Source: Teredinibacter turnerae T7901 (GTDB lineage: Bacteria; Pseudomonadota; Gammaproteobacteria; Pseudomonadales; Cellvibrionaceae). From it: a stretch of DNA of 64,000 nt. Positions 1 through 9,929 of this stretch are shown piece by piece. A model generated the notes under the pieces. The model worked only from the letters and a program-made list of their open reading frames with translations, searched no databases and had not been told where the DNA came from. Positions within the stretch are counted from its first letter, which is position 1; each line of letters opens with the position of its first letter. The stretch lies in assembly GCF_000023025.1 (NCBI RefSeq), contig NC_012997.1, positions 3,221,125-3,285,124 of the forward strand, given 5' to 3'. The position numbers and the translations under genes are program-made.

Positions 1-3000
1 CAGTGCAATCGGCACGGGATCCGGCTCAGGTTCGGGTGCAAGATTAATTCCCTCATTCTCTGCAAACACCCGCAAGTTCACCGCGCCATCCGGCGTGTTG
101 ATCTGAATATTAAGATCGGTAAAGTTCTCCGTTACCTCGCTGGTAAAACACGGCTGCACAGAACTGATGTTACAGGCGAACAATAGATGATCCTGCGTGA
201 GCGGTAGCCGATATATGCCGAGGCTGGGGTTAACAATCACGCACGGCATGGGCCCGGCTCCTTCCGTACACAAGGGGATAGCGACTGAATCAGGCTCAGG
301 TGTCGGCGTCAGGTCAATACCTTCGTCTTCGGCGAAATCGCCCAACGTGATCTGCCCCGCTGCCGTTGTAATCGTGATATTACCCGAATTAAAATTATCC
401 GACGCCTCCGTAGAAAAACAGGGCGTTGCGGAATTAATTGAACAGGCGAACAACGCCGAATGCTCCGCGTCCAGCAACAAGCGAAAGGGGCCCAAATCGC
501 CATTTATTAGTAGGCAGGGCAGTGGCCCCGTGGCGTCGTCGCACTCCGGAATGCCCACCGTTGCCGACAGGGAAAAGTATTGTGCTATGGAAAACACCTG
601 GTCATTGGTCAAGATGCCTATCAGAGCACCGTCATCATCAAAAACCACGCACGGGGCTGTATCCCCATTGTCTTTACAAGCGGGAAGAGTACGCTCCGCA
701 AGAGTGAAGCGCTCGTCGTTCGAAAGAAATACCGTTACGATGTTATCGATACCGAACACGCGATTTATACAGACCGGTTGTGGCGACTGACCACACTCAG
801 CAGGCCAGTTTAAGAAATCACTCAGCAGTACATTAGTTTCGCGACCGTTACGTTTAAAATACCCCGGGTTCAAACTGTCATCCAACATCAGGCACACATT
901 AAAATCTTCGCCATCCCGACACACTGGTATGCTATTGGAAACGTCTATCTCTACACGCTCTACCGAATTGTTCGTCAACAACAGACACGGAAATGTCGTA
1001 CCAGCATTGTCGCATATAGCTAGTGGCGCCGGCCCTTTGATATTGAGGTTGAAAACCCCCTCCTCGCTTTTGAGAAACTCAGCACAGGTCGTGGCATCCG
1101 GCTGTTCAATACATGAGGGAACTTGCACCAACGGATTGAGCCACACCGAAGCAAACGTATTTGCATCCGGAAAAATGTTCACACACGGATAGTTGTCAAC
1201 CCCATCACAGCGATCCGCAAAAAGACTGCGATCCACATAGGCCATTGAATGACCGTTAGCGAACTGAATTTTTTCCGGAGTTCCTAATGCGGTAAATTCG
1301 ATACACAAACTCGAGATGTCGCTCGCGCAGTTCGCGATTGCGGTGTCGCCATCAATTTGAAGGCTTGCCGGTGTCAGCGGGTCATCACCATTAAAACAAG
1401 GAAATACCGGATTATCGCTAGAGCATGCGGCCAGTTTTGGCTTGCAACCTGGGCTCTGATTATCAAAATACGCTTGTTCGTAATTGGCGATAGTACCGGA
1501 ATCACCCGATTTGTAACCATCATTTAAATCGACGTAGCGCGGAATATAGCAAATACTGTCCGAACCCGAGATAACGCCCGTTAATGGGTTGTAATTATTA
1601 ATCTGTTCCGCGGTGCACTCGGGATAATACGCCTCAGGAAAATCCCCATAAGAAATGGACAGACGTAACATATAAAAGCTCGGTGCCGTATCGCTTACCG
1701 GGGCCCGCACAACACACGCCTGTCCACTCAAGATCACGGATGGTGTACAGGTTGGAAATGTAGATAAACTACAGGCAGTACCTTCGAGATAGCTTTCTTC
1801 CGTACAATCGGGCAAGCCTAACGGATCCGAGGAGCAAAGGCTGGTGCGCACTTTATGTTCATAAGGAACAGCACCATAGTAGGTGGTTTGTTGCAAGACC
1901 TCGGTCGGATAGGCCTGCGTATCGATAGGCGCATGAGTTGACTGCGACGCGCCGATGGCGGAGGTATCATAAATGAGAACATCCGAAGGTCCGAATGCCT
2001 TAGTCGCGAAATAGCGCGCAGTAAACAGTTCGTCGACCTGAGAGGCCAGCGTTCGCGCTCTTCCGCTATGGGTGTTATGTAACACGGTGGACTGCAACAC
2101 GGGCGTAGTAAAATCAGTTTCAGAATCTACCAACTCAGCCATCGCGGCGGCTTCACAATCGAAAAACACATTTTTAAAGTGTGAGTGCGACATCAGAAAC
2201 TCGCGTGTTTCCGCATCTGCAATATCGATGCACGCATCACTGGCCGATATAATCGAATTATAAATATTGACCCCTGAACCGTTTGCCAAGCGCAACCCCA
2301 GTTGAGGCCCAAAGCCGTGTAATATCTGACGATTACTGTACTGGAGCAGGGTACTTTCATAGACCAGTGTCACATTCGCTAACAGCGGGTTGGAACGGGG
2401 TGAGACGCTGCTGTCGGCGGAATGACTCTCACCAAACACGAGCGGCGAGGCTATATTATCTACCGTATTGTAAAGCGCGGAATTATCCAGAGGGTCGGTT
2501 ACCGACTGGTTACGCGAAGCACTAACGACCGTTTTGGAAATAACGCCGGTGTAGCCGTTTTTCCAGTGAATACCACCAAAGGCATTATCGAGAATTCGAC
2601 TGTCACGCACCGAGGGCGCTCCGCCGTCAATAATCAATCCACCAACCACGTTCATACCAAGCACCAAATGATCCAACGCCGATGCAGCACTCACACTATT
2701 TAGTGTTAAACCAACATCGGCTTCGTAGACGTGCATGTGCTGAATGCGGGTGTTAACACGAGTGTTGTCGTCGCCGCCGTGCGTAAACTCACCGTCAACA
2801 AGGCAAGGCGCTTCAGCCGGTGTCTCGCCATTGCACCGATTATTCGGCGCAGAACCATTAACCACAACACCCCGCCATTCGCTGTTAAATACTGGCTCGC
2901 GAATATCCCGATTATCGTCGTCAACTTCGCCGGTGCTTTTCAGTATGCCTTCTGCAAGAGCAAAATCGGTATCGAATGACGACAACACCACAGGCTCTGT

Positions 3001-4790
3001 GGCTGTCCCTTCGACCACGAACTGCCCATCCCGGTTAACAACAATACCGACCCCTTTAAAAAACAACAAGCGCGCTCCGGCATCCAGTGTAAATGACGAG
3101 GTATCTTCATCCGGGTTCCCATCACCGACAACAATATTTTCACTAACAACCCAGACGACCCGGCCGGATTCATCGGCCTCCGTATCTGGATTATCAGCAA
3201 CGAAGGCATTCAGCCCGTCGAGCGCAAGACCTCGGGCAAGCACACAAATACGTGCAGACTCACCACTGACATTGCGACGTGCCGACGACAAACTGCCCAA
3301 GCCACCGCAATATGCGGACACAGGCACAGGTAAAACAATCTCAATACCGATGTCGTTACCCACATACCAACGCTCACTCGGATCGCCCTGATAGAGCGCG
3401 AACCCGATATTCATCAGAGTTTCACCCGTATCCGATTCAGACGTAAGAAACCCGAAGAATCGACCCGCATCGAGTGCCCCCTGATAGAAAGGGTCAGCCA
3501 AATCGATGTCGGGGAATTCACTGTCACCACCAACATCAAACGGAAAATAATCGCGTGACTGAACGTCCAGCGCGGGAATTGTAAACCCGTCGAACAGCGC
3601 CACACCCGGTTCTACGGACAAAAAATAAATGCCTTTCCCAGCGTCAGATTGTTGTCCAGTCTCACCTGCAGTAAGAACGTCGCAGGCCAATGCTACATTT
3701 CTAAGCTGGGCGCCCGCTGCTAGCGAATCGAAACAGGCATTAAAGCCCAGCACCACCGAATTAAACACCCGCAATACGGCGCTATCGCCTGTACTTACTG
3801 CAATACCCGATGCGGAGACTGAGTCCATGCTTCCTGCACCGAGAATGGATGAGTTCACTAACACCAATCGCGAGTGAGAATCAGCGGGCTTTGCCAAACC
3901 AGGCGAAGCAAGCAACGACGGCTCGACAGAAATTGCGTTATCTGCGGTTGTATGAAATAGTGAGCGTTTAAACCGGGGCAGTGCAGGCCCAATTACATCA
4001 AGCGCTGCAGCGCCGGCATTAACGATAGCCACCTCATCCAGATCAATCGCAGAGTTAATAATGTTTAACGCACTAGCTGGACTGTCAACGATCTGAATTG
4101 TCTTAAACGAATGGCTCAATGTATTTTCATCATTGACATTGGTAATGGTTAATGAGCCCCCCATCAGCACAAGCTTTTCGACTTTGAGCTGGCTATAGTT
4201 CGCGTCGCCACCACTCAGAGTTAAGCCGTTCCAGGTTCCTCCCGATTGATAAGGTTCGATACGCAGGCCAACATCAAAATCGCGACTGATCGCATGCCCG
4301 CCCGTCCTGGGAGGCACCCCCCTGAACCCCACATCGAAATCCGCGCCATCGCCAATAGTTAGCGATGCGCCTTCGCGCGCTTTGAGCACATAGCCATCTT
4401 CGACGACAAAGCCCGCACTCGAACCGGTCACAACCACATCACCGACAATAATCCACTGAATACGGTAACCACTGTTGATCGCAGGAAGATGTAATTTACG
4501 GTTTTCGAATACACCAGAGATTTCACAGAGCTGGGTCATATAATTATCAGTATTACCGGCGTCACTATCGACTGAAACGCTTTCGCTGACCTGTATATCA
4601 ATCAGCGTCGCTCCAACTACACCCGCGCAAACAGACCCGGCTGGCACCACATGTTCGCCAATGGTTACAGTTTTTTCCTCCGGTTTTTTAAAGGTATCGG
4701 AACCTCCACAACCGGCTATCAGTGTTACCAAAGCCAGCGAAGCAATCAAATATCCTTTTGTAACTAAAGTTTCTAAGCTAAACATACTAA
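1..4790 (-). CDS. Giant beta-helix-like surface lipoprotein, partial (C-terminus beyond left edge)
   Basis: The reverse strand is open from an ATG at 4790 to base 1, at least 1596 codons. The start has a good ribosome site (GTGGAG, 6 nt before ATG). The N-terminus is a lipoprotein signal ending in the lipobox LIAGC (cysteine near residue 26), so the protein is probably anchored in the outer membrane. Most of it is short beta-strand repeats with Ser/Asn/Asp-rich turns, which suggests a right-handed parallel beta-helix; this fold is inferred. Around residues 595-650 it has the motifs EGTATEPVV and EWRGVVVNG, shared with the 400-residue secreted protein at 11889-13091. The C-terminal part is rich in Cys pairs and ends in two tandem copies of a unit of about 93 residues. 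It starts 12 nt after the TonB-dependent receptor gene, so the two are probably one operon and may act as receptor and surface partner. The ligand is unknown. Confidence 0.8.
8..565 (-). repeat. Two tandem ~93-residue repeats in the giant lipoprotein
   Basis: Two adjacent copies of about 279 bp (about 287-565 and 8-286) encode similar units. Each has the order IP-C-PC, LFAC, PCF(T/S)(S/T)E, NF, an I-x-I-T/N strand, FAE(N/D)EGI(N/D)L and a P-E-P-rich spacer. A third copy may follow beyond the window edge, since the second ends in the same Pro-Glu spacer. Confidence 0.7.
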
Positions 4791-4802
4791 CTCCACGGCG
4801 TA

Positions 4803-7800
4803 TTAAATTTCGGCAGAAAGCTTAAGTTTGTAAGCGCGACCACGGTCGTAAACCCGATAATCATGCAAATCACCGATACTCTCGCTAAACTCACTCTCCA
4901 GCAAATTATCAATCGAAAACGAAACACCAATATCAGAAATCCCATACTGTATTTTCTTCTGAAAAAGGAGCTTCACGTTTTCAGTCGCATCTTCAGAAAT
5001 CAGATCAAGATCGGGATCAAGTATGCGTGAATATTTTTCTCCGGTTCTGTTGTACGTCAGCGTGGCCGAAAAATCCCAAGGAAAATAGTCGTACCCAATT
5101 GTAAAATTAAAAATAGAATCGGGCTGATAACTCATTTGCCGAACGTTTTTTTCACTATCGCCTTCATCCTCGGCATTCACTTGGTGCACGTCAAACGCTT
5201 GGCCCAGCACCAGTTCAGAATCGACAAGTGTAAAATTCGAATTCGCAAATATTTCGCCGTCACCAACAGAAAACGTTTTTACTACCTCAACTTCGAAGCC
5301 TTCAACATGCCCTGAATCCGCATTGGCGTAGGTGTACTCCTCGACATTCGCATCGTGCAATGTTCGAAAATGAGCAAGCTCAATGGGGTTAACAAAATAT
5401 TTTCTAAAATAGGCCAGTGATACGGATTCGGCAGTCGAAAAATAATGCTCTATGCGATAATCATAATTTTTGATTTCGGTGATTTTTATGTTCGGATTAC
5501 CATAGATGCGCACCCCCAGATCAGTATCGTTAAAAGCGCCATCTGCCGCTTCGGTTAAACTTGGCCGAGCTACGGTCTCGGAATAAGCAAAACGATACTG
5601 GGTTTCATAAGGCAAATAAAACGTAAGGTTTAAAGCTCTTAGCGAATCGTCCGAATCAATAATGCTATTGTCGATCGTATCGGGTTCCTCAACAAACTGA
5701 GGCGCGAACACTTTATCCTGCGCGAAGGGCAATATACCCTGATGGAATATTTCTTCCCGACGTCCGACGGAGAGATCAAGTCGATCGATCCACGAAAAAC
5801 TGAGCGTCGCGAAACGCGAGCGTATGCTGTAATCAGCGTCGTAAAGGCCAATATTTGTTGGGCCCTCGTTGGAAAGATCTTCGAAGAAATAATTAGCGCC
5901 GAACGTGGCAGGGCGTAAATAGTCATTAGGATTCAATGCGTAAGGATCGCAATTTTCCCCACACGCGATGATCGGCGATTGCCGTGGCGACAAGCCCGTC
6001 GGCAGTGCAATACCGTAGGTGTAGCGACGGAACCCCCTTTCAGACCCGAGATATCCGCCACCAATAGCCAAGCTGCCTTGAAATCGTTCAGTTTCAAACA
6101 AGTTTTGTTCGACCTGAATGCCAAGCTGCTCCAATTCATCATCGAGATTTTCGTAACTGCGAATATATTGCAACGTATCGAAGATGGGTTCCACCGGGTT
6201 GCCGGTGGAGTTGCGGGCAGTGCCATCAACCATAAATCGGTACGCAATTCGATCTGGCTGGTTGTACGTCGTGTTCGAGCGACTGGCCTGCCACGAAATT
6301 GAGGTTCCAATCGCAGATATGCTGTGATCACCAAGAAGCTGTTGCAGCACCGCCTCCCGTTCTGTCCACTGCAATACAACGTTACGACCAGTTTCATAGA
6401 TCGATGGATTGAGCTTGTCTGGCCCACTAACCGCAGTATCGCCAGTGCTTGCAAAATATGTCGTTGCATAGTCAACGCTGGTAACTTTTTCCGCGTCACG
6501 AACCCAAACGGTATTCCAAGTAACTTGCTGACTTTCCCAAAGCTCTGCTGATAGGGTAAAAATACCTCCCCATTCAACATTATTACTCGAACGCTCACGC
6601 GCCGTTGTCCCTCGGGAAAAGGGACGGAATACCCGTATAGAAGGGTCATCGTCAGAATCAGCGGTATAATCTTCTACCTGTTTCAGGTTTTCATGCCTCA
6701 GATCCCAGTTGTTACTGTACTTAAGACCTGCAACAAAACCCCACCGGTGCATTCCGCCACCAAAGTTCCACCGACTACCGGTATTCACAGACGTGCTTAA
6801 ATCCCACGGTATTTCCTGGTCTGTCACCTCATTACGCTGTAAAAACGATTCAGCTATTTCTTCATTTATGACCGCCAGATCACGACTACCGAGATTGGTG
6901 ACGCCCGTGGTTTCAACAACAATATCAGGTCGATCACGGAGTCCGTCATCGCGCCCCAGCCAGTCTGATTCACTCCCGTAGTGCGATGGTGCAGATTTTC
7001 CGGTCACACTATCGATTTGCGTGGTTGAAAAAGCGTATTTTAAAAACCCACTATCGGGGATTTTAGGCGTATTAATATTGATATTTGCCGCAGTTGACTC
7101 GCCGGATTTATTCGCGCTGAATGATTTTTGGACTTCGATGTTGGTAAGTATGAACGAAGGAAACAGGTCCAGAGATATATCGCGTCGGTAAGGATCCGTA
7201 CCGCCAAAGGCTGCATTGTTTATGGTGGTGGATACATATCTCCCCTTCAAGCCACGAACCACTGCAAACCGGTTGTCCTCAAGAGATACCGCACTCACTT
7301 TCGTCAAAGCGCCGGCAATACTTGATTCGTCCACCCGAGAGATATCTTCTATATCCAAAACATTTACAACTGCAGACGCATCACGCATTAAAGTCAAACT
7401 TGATGATGGCTGGTACTCTGCTCTAACTATAACCTCCTCTACCCGTCCTTCGCCGCTATCTGAATCCGGCAAAAGCACGTCCATGGTCAGATCCATACCC
7501 GCAACAACGTCGACTGACACCAGGACATCATCATAGCGATCCTGGCTAACCGTTATTTCGTATTGGCCTTCCTTCAAGCCAAACGTCAGTAAGCCTTTTG
7601 AATTTGTCTGTCCCAATGCGACACCATCGGCTAAAAAACATGCAGCGTTTTCCAGGGGCGTTCCACTGGAATTTTTTACCGACAAGCTCACTTCTCCGGT
7701 GGCGGCATCGTCCTTTTTCAACGGCGCTTTACGTGAACCTACCCGTATGTGCCCTGAACTATCCACAACGGCGGATAAATAAATGATCTGGTCCTCTTTC

Positions 7801-8045
7801 AGCTCAACAGTAAACTCGAGAATATTCTCACCTTCGCCTATTGAGACATCGTACCGACCAGGCTGCAAACCTGTCTCACGCAACTTGCCGTTTAGATCCG
7901 TTTTCAGAATCCGCCCATTAATTGTAACGGGCATAATTATCGCTTCGCTTTTTTTTATCGTCCGCACAACCAAATCAGATGCTGACGCGTTCGTACCGAC
8001 CAATACAGCACCTGCAAATGTACAAACAAAAAACCACCTACGCAT
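4803..8045 (-). CDS. TonB-dependent outer membrane receptor with N-terminal carboxypeptidase-regulatory-like domains
   Basis: A 1080-residue outer membrane receptor for active import driven by TonB. Residues 1-23 are a signal peptide. Residues about 25-190 form two small beta-sandwich domains of the carboxypeptidase-regulatory type (segments such as LQPGRYDVSI and LKEGQYEITV). A TonB-box-like segment EEVIVRA lies near residue 202. The plug follows (VVRGLKGRYVSTTINNA near 265), then a 22-strand-type barrel ending in an aromatic/charged strand. The N-terminal extension and the large barrel resemble receptors of gammaproteobacteria and Bacteroidetes that take up large ligands. An ECF sigma factor and FecR gene lie upstream and the giant lipoprotein gene follows at 12 nt. 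No substrate can be assigned. The ribosome site is a run of nine G directly before ATG, so small length changes in that run could alter expression. Confidence 0.9.
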   Translation of the reverse strand: MRRWFFVCTFAGAVLVGTNASASDLVVRTIKKSEAIIMPVTINGRILKTDLNGKLRETGLQPGRYDVSIGEGENILEFTVELKEDQIIYLSAVVDSSGHIRVGSRKAPLKKDDAATGEVSLSVKNSSGTPLENAACFLADGVALGQTNSKGLLTFGLKEGQYEITVSQDRYDDVLVSVDVVAGMDLTMDVLLPDSDSGEGRVEEVIVRAEYQPSSSLTLMRDASAVVNVLDIEDISRVDESSIAGALTKVSAVSLEDNRFAVVRGLKGRYVSTTINNAAFGGTDPYRRDISLDLFPSFILTNIEVQKSFSANKSGESTAANININTPKIPDSGFLKYAFSTTQIDSVTGKSAPSHYGSESDWLGRDDGLRDRPDIVVETTGVTNLGSRDLAVINEEIAESFLQRNEVTDQEIPWDLSTSVNTGSRWNFGGGMHRWGFVAGLKYSNNWDLRHENLKQVEDYTADSDDDPSIRVFRPFSRGTTARERSSNNVEWGGIFTLSAELWESQQVTWNTVWVRDAEKVTSVDYATTYFASTGDTAVSGPDKLNPSIYETGRNVVLQWTEREAVLQQLLGDHSISAIGTSISWQASRSNTTYNQPDRIAYRFMVDGTARNSTGNPVEPIFDTLQYIRSYENLDDELEQLGIQVEQNLFETERFQGSLAIGGGYLGSERGFRRYTYGIALPTGLSPRQSPIIACGENCDPYALNPNDYLRPATFGANYFFEDLSNEGPTNIGLYDADYSIRSRFATLSFSWIDRLDLSVGRREEIFHQGILPFAQDKVFAPQFVEEPDTIDNSIIDSDDSLRALNLTFYLPYETQYRFAYSETVARPSLTEAADGAFNDTDLGVRIYGNPNIKITEIKNYDYRIEHYFSTAESVSLAYFRKYFVNPIELAHFRTLHDANVEEYTYANADSGHVEGFEVEVVKTFSVGDGEIFANSNFTLVDSELVLGQAFDVHQVNAEDEGDSEKNVRQMSYQPDSIFNFTIGYDYFPWDFSATLTYNRTGEKYSRILDPDLDLISEDATENVKLLFQKKIQYGISDIGVSFSIDNLLESEFSESIGDLHDYRVYDRGRAYKLKLSAEI

Positions 8046-8046
8046 A

Positions 8047-8055
8047 CCCCCCCCC
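8047..8055 (-). repeat. Nine-G homopolymer at the receptor ribosome binding site
   Basis: On the coding (minus) strand nine consecutive G stand 1 nt before the ATG at 8045, and they form the Shine-Dalgarno sequence itself. Runs of this length are prone to slipped-strand changes, which here would change how the Shine-Dalgarno pairs relative to the start codon. Confidence 0.85.
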
Positions 8056-8127
8056 TTGAGCCAAAAAGCCCATCCGTGACAACACCTTTATCACCCCTAA
8101 AATACTCACCACTAAGAAATGGGTTAT

Positions 8128-8146
8128 ATTTTTGTCGCACAAAAAT
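8128..8146. promoter_or_regulatory. Perfect inverted repeat upstream of the receptor gene (candidate operator)
   Basis: Eight-base arms ATTTTTGT and ACAAAAAT surround a 3-nt centre (CGC), about 85 nt before the receptor start codon. It could be an operator or part of a promoter. The function is inferred only from its symmetry and position. Confidence 0.4.
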
Positions 8147-8242
8147 ACTGAAGGGGATAAAAAAGCTCTATTGAGCGCCACCAATTTAGGCCAGCGCAGT
8201 GAATTTTTTATGACATAAAATTATTTTTTACCTTTTTATCAC

Positions 8243-8273
8243 AAAAAAAGGCCACCTAAAAAAGGCGACCTTT
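8243..8273 (-). terminator. Rho-independent terminator after the FecR gene
   Basis: Read on the minus strand this is a 10-bp stem (two G-U pairs) with a 7-nt T-rich loop followed by T7. It lies about 65 nt past the FecR stop codon and separates the sigma/anti-sigma transcript from the receptor gene. Confidence 0.75.
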
Positions 8274-8339
8274 CATATAAAGCCTACACAAAATTACACA
8301 ACAATATCCCGCAGCACAAATAGCTAAACGAATATCTTT

Positions 8340-9062
8340 CTACAAATCAACACTGTTGCCGCGGGCTACCATTATCACACTATCAGTGCGTCTCACATCC
8401 AGATCTAAAATCTCGCTTAAAATTTTCAGCGTCTCATCTACCGAATAAATATCATATGTACCAACAACAATATAATCTTTTATAGGTGGGTCAATAATTT
8501 TTATTGGGACGTCGGAATAACGTGTTAATTTGGATACCACCTCTGCGAAACTCATCGACTTAGCATCGATCACACCCTGACGCCAGTCTTTATACTCATC
8601 AACTTCAAACGTCCAGCGATTGATTTTATCCGCTCCCAAGTAGGAAAAGCCTTCACCAGCACTTACACGGTAATGTTGTTTTTCCAAGGCTGAAGAAATT
8701 TCGACAACGCCCTCGGTGACATCAACCGAAAAACCTCCTGGCCAGGAGTTCACATTAAACGCCGTACCAATCGCAATCACTTTGCTGTTATCGATATCGA
8801 CAATAAAACGTCTGCCAGGATCTTTTGCCACTTCAAAATGAGCCTCACCTTCAATCAGCTCGATATTTCTTTCATTAGTACTATAGTGAGCACGAATTTT
8901 TGAGCCACGATCCAGCTTCAATTCGCTGCCATCAGAAAGGCTGAACTCTGCCAGAGTGTCAGGCGGTGCATGAAACAGGGCTTCTGCCTGCCGAGTTTGC
9001 GTAGTATAGGCAAAAAAAAACCGATTAATACAAAGCACGCGCATAATGCTAGCCCCAGCCAA
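8340..9062 (-). CDS. fecR: FecR-like anti-sigma factor, C-terminal (periplasmic) part, out of frame with its N-terminal part
   Basis: This frame carries the FecR domain: LSDGSELKLDRGSKI, the segment IELIEGEAHFEV and the following VIAIGTAFNV are typical, and the C-terminal STN-like segment (LSEILDLDV) is present. The first open ATG in this frame (9062) is not a convincing start, because the in-frame residues 1-17 lack similarity to FecR. The true beginning is the gene part at 8918-9325. The two frames meet at a run of nine T (coding strand, 9012-9020). One extra T, or a -1 slip on T-TTT-TTT, would join them into a protein of about 328 residues, the normal FecR length. The C-terminal part is 223 residues after the junction with no damage. 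FecR proteins sit in the inner membrane and control an ECF sigma factor in response to a TonB-dependent receptor. Confidence 0.8.
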   Translation of the reverse strand: MAGASIMRVLCINRFFFAYTTQTRQAEALFHAPPDTLAEFSLSDGSELKLDRGSKIRAHYSTNERNIELIEGEAHFEVAKDPGRRFIVDIDNSKVIAIGTAFNVNSWPGGFSVDVTEGVVEISSALEKQHYRVSAGEGFSYLGADKINRWTFEVDEYKDWRQGVIDAKSMSFAEVVSKLTRYSDVPIKIIDPPIKDYIVVGTYDIYSVDETLKILSEILDLDVRRTDSVIMVARGNSVDL

Positions 9063-9325
9063 CGGTACTTAAGATGTAGTTCAGGGCTTTGTTCTTTAAC
9101 ATAAAACTCAGACGCGACCTGAAGCACGCAATCGCTAGTCATAATCGCGCGAGCTTCTTCTACCAACTTTTCACGACGAGCGCCTGCCATGCACCACCGC
9201 CTCATCAGCAGTCTCTCTTCCGGCGTTAGCGAACCCAGGCTTTCTTTCGCTACCCAAGTCATCGCTTGCTCAAACTCACTTCCGCCAATGAATGGCTCGC
9301 CTGCACTATTGACTAATTTTGACAC
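8918..9325 (-). CDS. fecR: FecR-like anti-sigma factor, N-terminal (cytoplasmic and membrane) part
   Basis: It starts at GTG 9325, overlaps the end of the sigma factor gene by 20 nt and has GGAG about 9 nt upstream. Residues 12-62 form the DUF4880-type cytoplasmic sigma-binding domain (segments MTWVAKESLGSLTPEE and RRWCMAGAR). A transmembrane helix follows at about 88-104 (LGLALCACFVLIGFF). After the nine-T run the frame goes off course for about 30 residues and stops. Alone it would give a membrane-tethered sigma-binding fragment with no periplasmic domain, which in related systems can act as a constitutive pro-sigma or anti-sigma form. The break could be a sequence error, a real mutation, phase variation, or productive slippage; the sequence cannot decide. 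Confidence 0.75.
   Translation of the reverse strand: MSKLVNSAGEPFIGGSEFEQAMTWVAKESLGSLTPEERLLMRRWCMAGARREKLVEEARAIMTSDCVLQVASEFYVKEQSPELHLKYRWLGLALCACFVLIGFFLPILRKLGRQKPCFMHRLTLWQSSAFLMAAN
9012..9020 (-). repeat. Nine-T homopolymer (coding strand) at the fecR frame junction
   Basis: The plus strand shows nine consecutive A after a C. On the coding strand this reads GGT TTT TTT TTG and contains the slippery heptamer T-TTT-TTT. A change to ten T restores one continuous FecR frame. Confidence 0.9.
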
Positions 9326-9929
9326 GCGTTAAGGCTCCATTATCTGACTTTTGACATTCCAGCTTTCTTCGCGCTTTAACCAGATCGGCTATGGCACGGG
9401 ACATATGCTTTTCCACAGCCTTCGTCGATAAACCCATGGCGACTGACACCTCCCTATAACTGTACTGTTTTACCCGCACAAGCGTGAAGACCTCACGCCG
9501 TTTTTTTGGCATCGACTGAATGACTCCACGATAGATAGACAACTCCTGTTCCGCTACCGCTATCTTTTCAGGGTTGTTGTCCGGCTCTTGAAGAGACTCC
9601 AATTCACCGATACACGACTCTGCAACAAGACTAGCCGCTGCCCGCAGGGACTTACGGTTTTGATCGATCATTAAATTCGCCGCGACCCTATAGGCGTAGG
9701 GTTCAATCGCCGCGGCGTCCAAATGATAATAGCGCACACGCGCTATAACTCTGGCGAGAGTTTCCTGCAAAACGTCATCCTGCTCCGAGTGGTCTGAGAT
9801 TCTCCTAGCTATATAGGCCTGAAGACGCACGATCAGCTGTTTATCGAATTCCATTGGAGCCCGGCGCTCAACCAACGAAAGGTATTTGGTATTTGCCGCA
9901 GCCTGAGCCAGCATTTGTTGTCCCGACAT
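9306..9929 (-). CDS. ECF-type RNA polymerase sigma factor (FecI-like)
   Basis: A protein of about 207 residues with sigma-70 region 2 (segments QDDVLQETLARVIARVRYY and YRVAANLMIDQNRKS) and region 4 helix-turn-helix (QYSYREVSVAMGLSTKAVEKHMSRAI). It directs RNA polymerase to a small set of promoters, probably including the receptor gene downstream. It overlaps the fecR start by 20 nt, the usual sigma/anti-sigma pairing. I chose the ATG at 9929 (MSGQQML); an alternative at 9854 (MEFDKQL) begins nearer the usual family start, and neither has a strong ribosome site. The sequence between regions 2 and 4 is longer and more acidic than in the shortest FecI proteins. Confidence 0.85.
   Translation of the reverse strand: MSGQQMLAQAAANTKYLSLVERRAPMEFDKQLIVRLQAYIARRISDHSEQDDVLQETLARVIARVRYYHLDAAAIEPYAYRVAANLMIDQNRKSLRAAASLVAESCIGELESLQEPDNNPEKIAVAEQELSIYRGVIQSMPKKRREVFTLVRVKQYSYREVSVAMGLSTKAVEKHMSRAIADLVKARRKLECQKSDNGALTRVKISQ

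Larger units (their letters stand above)
8046..8339 (-). promoter_or_regulatory. Intergenic region upstream of the TonB-dependent receptor
   Basis: This AT-rich stretch of 294 bp separates the FecR gene from the receptor gene. It holds the FecR terminator, a dyad with arms ATTTTTGT/ACAAAAAT (8128-8146) and the nine-G run. The receptor therefore probably has its own promoter here, a likely target of the neighbouring ECF sigma factor. I could not identify -35/-10 boxes with confidence. Confidence 0.5.

Noticed and set aside
197-3877. Many plus-strand frames of 60-215 codons in the first 4 kb
   Set aside because: The minus strand is continuously open here and encodes the lipoprotein with a signal peptide and repeats; the plus-strand frames are shadows.
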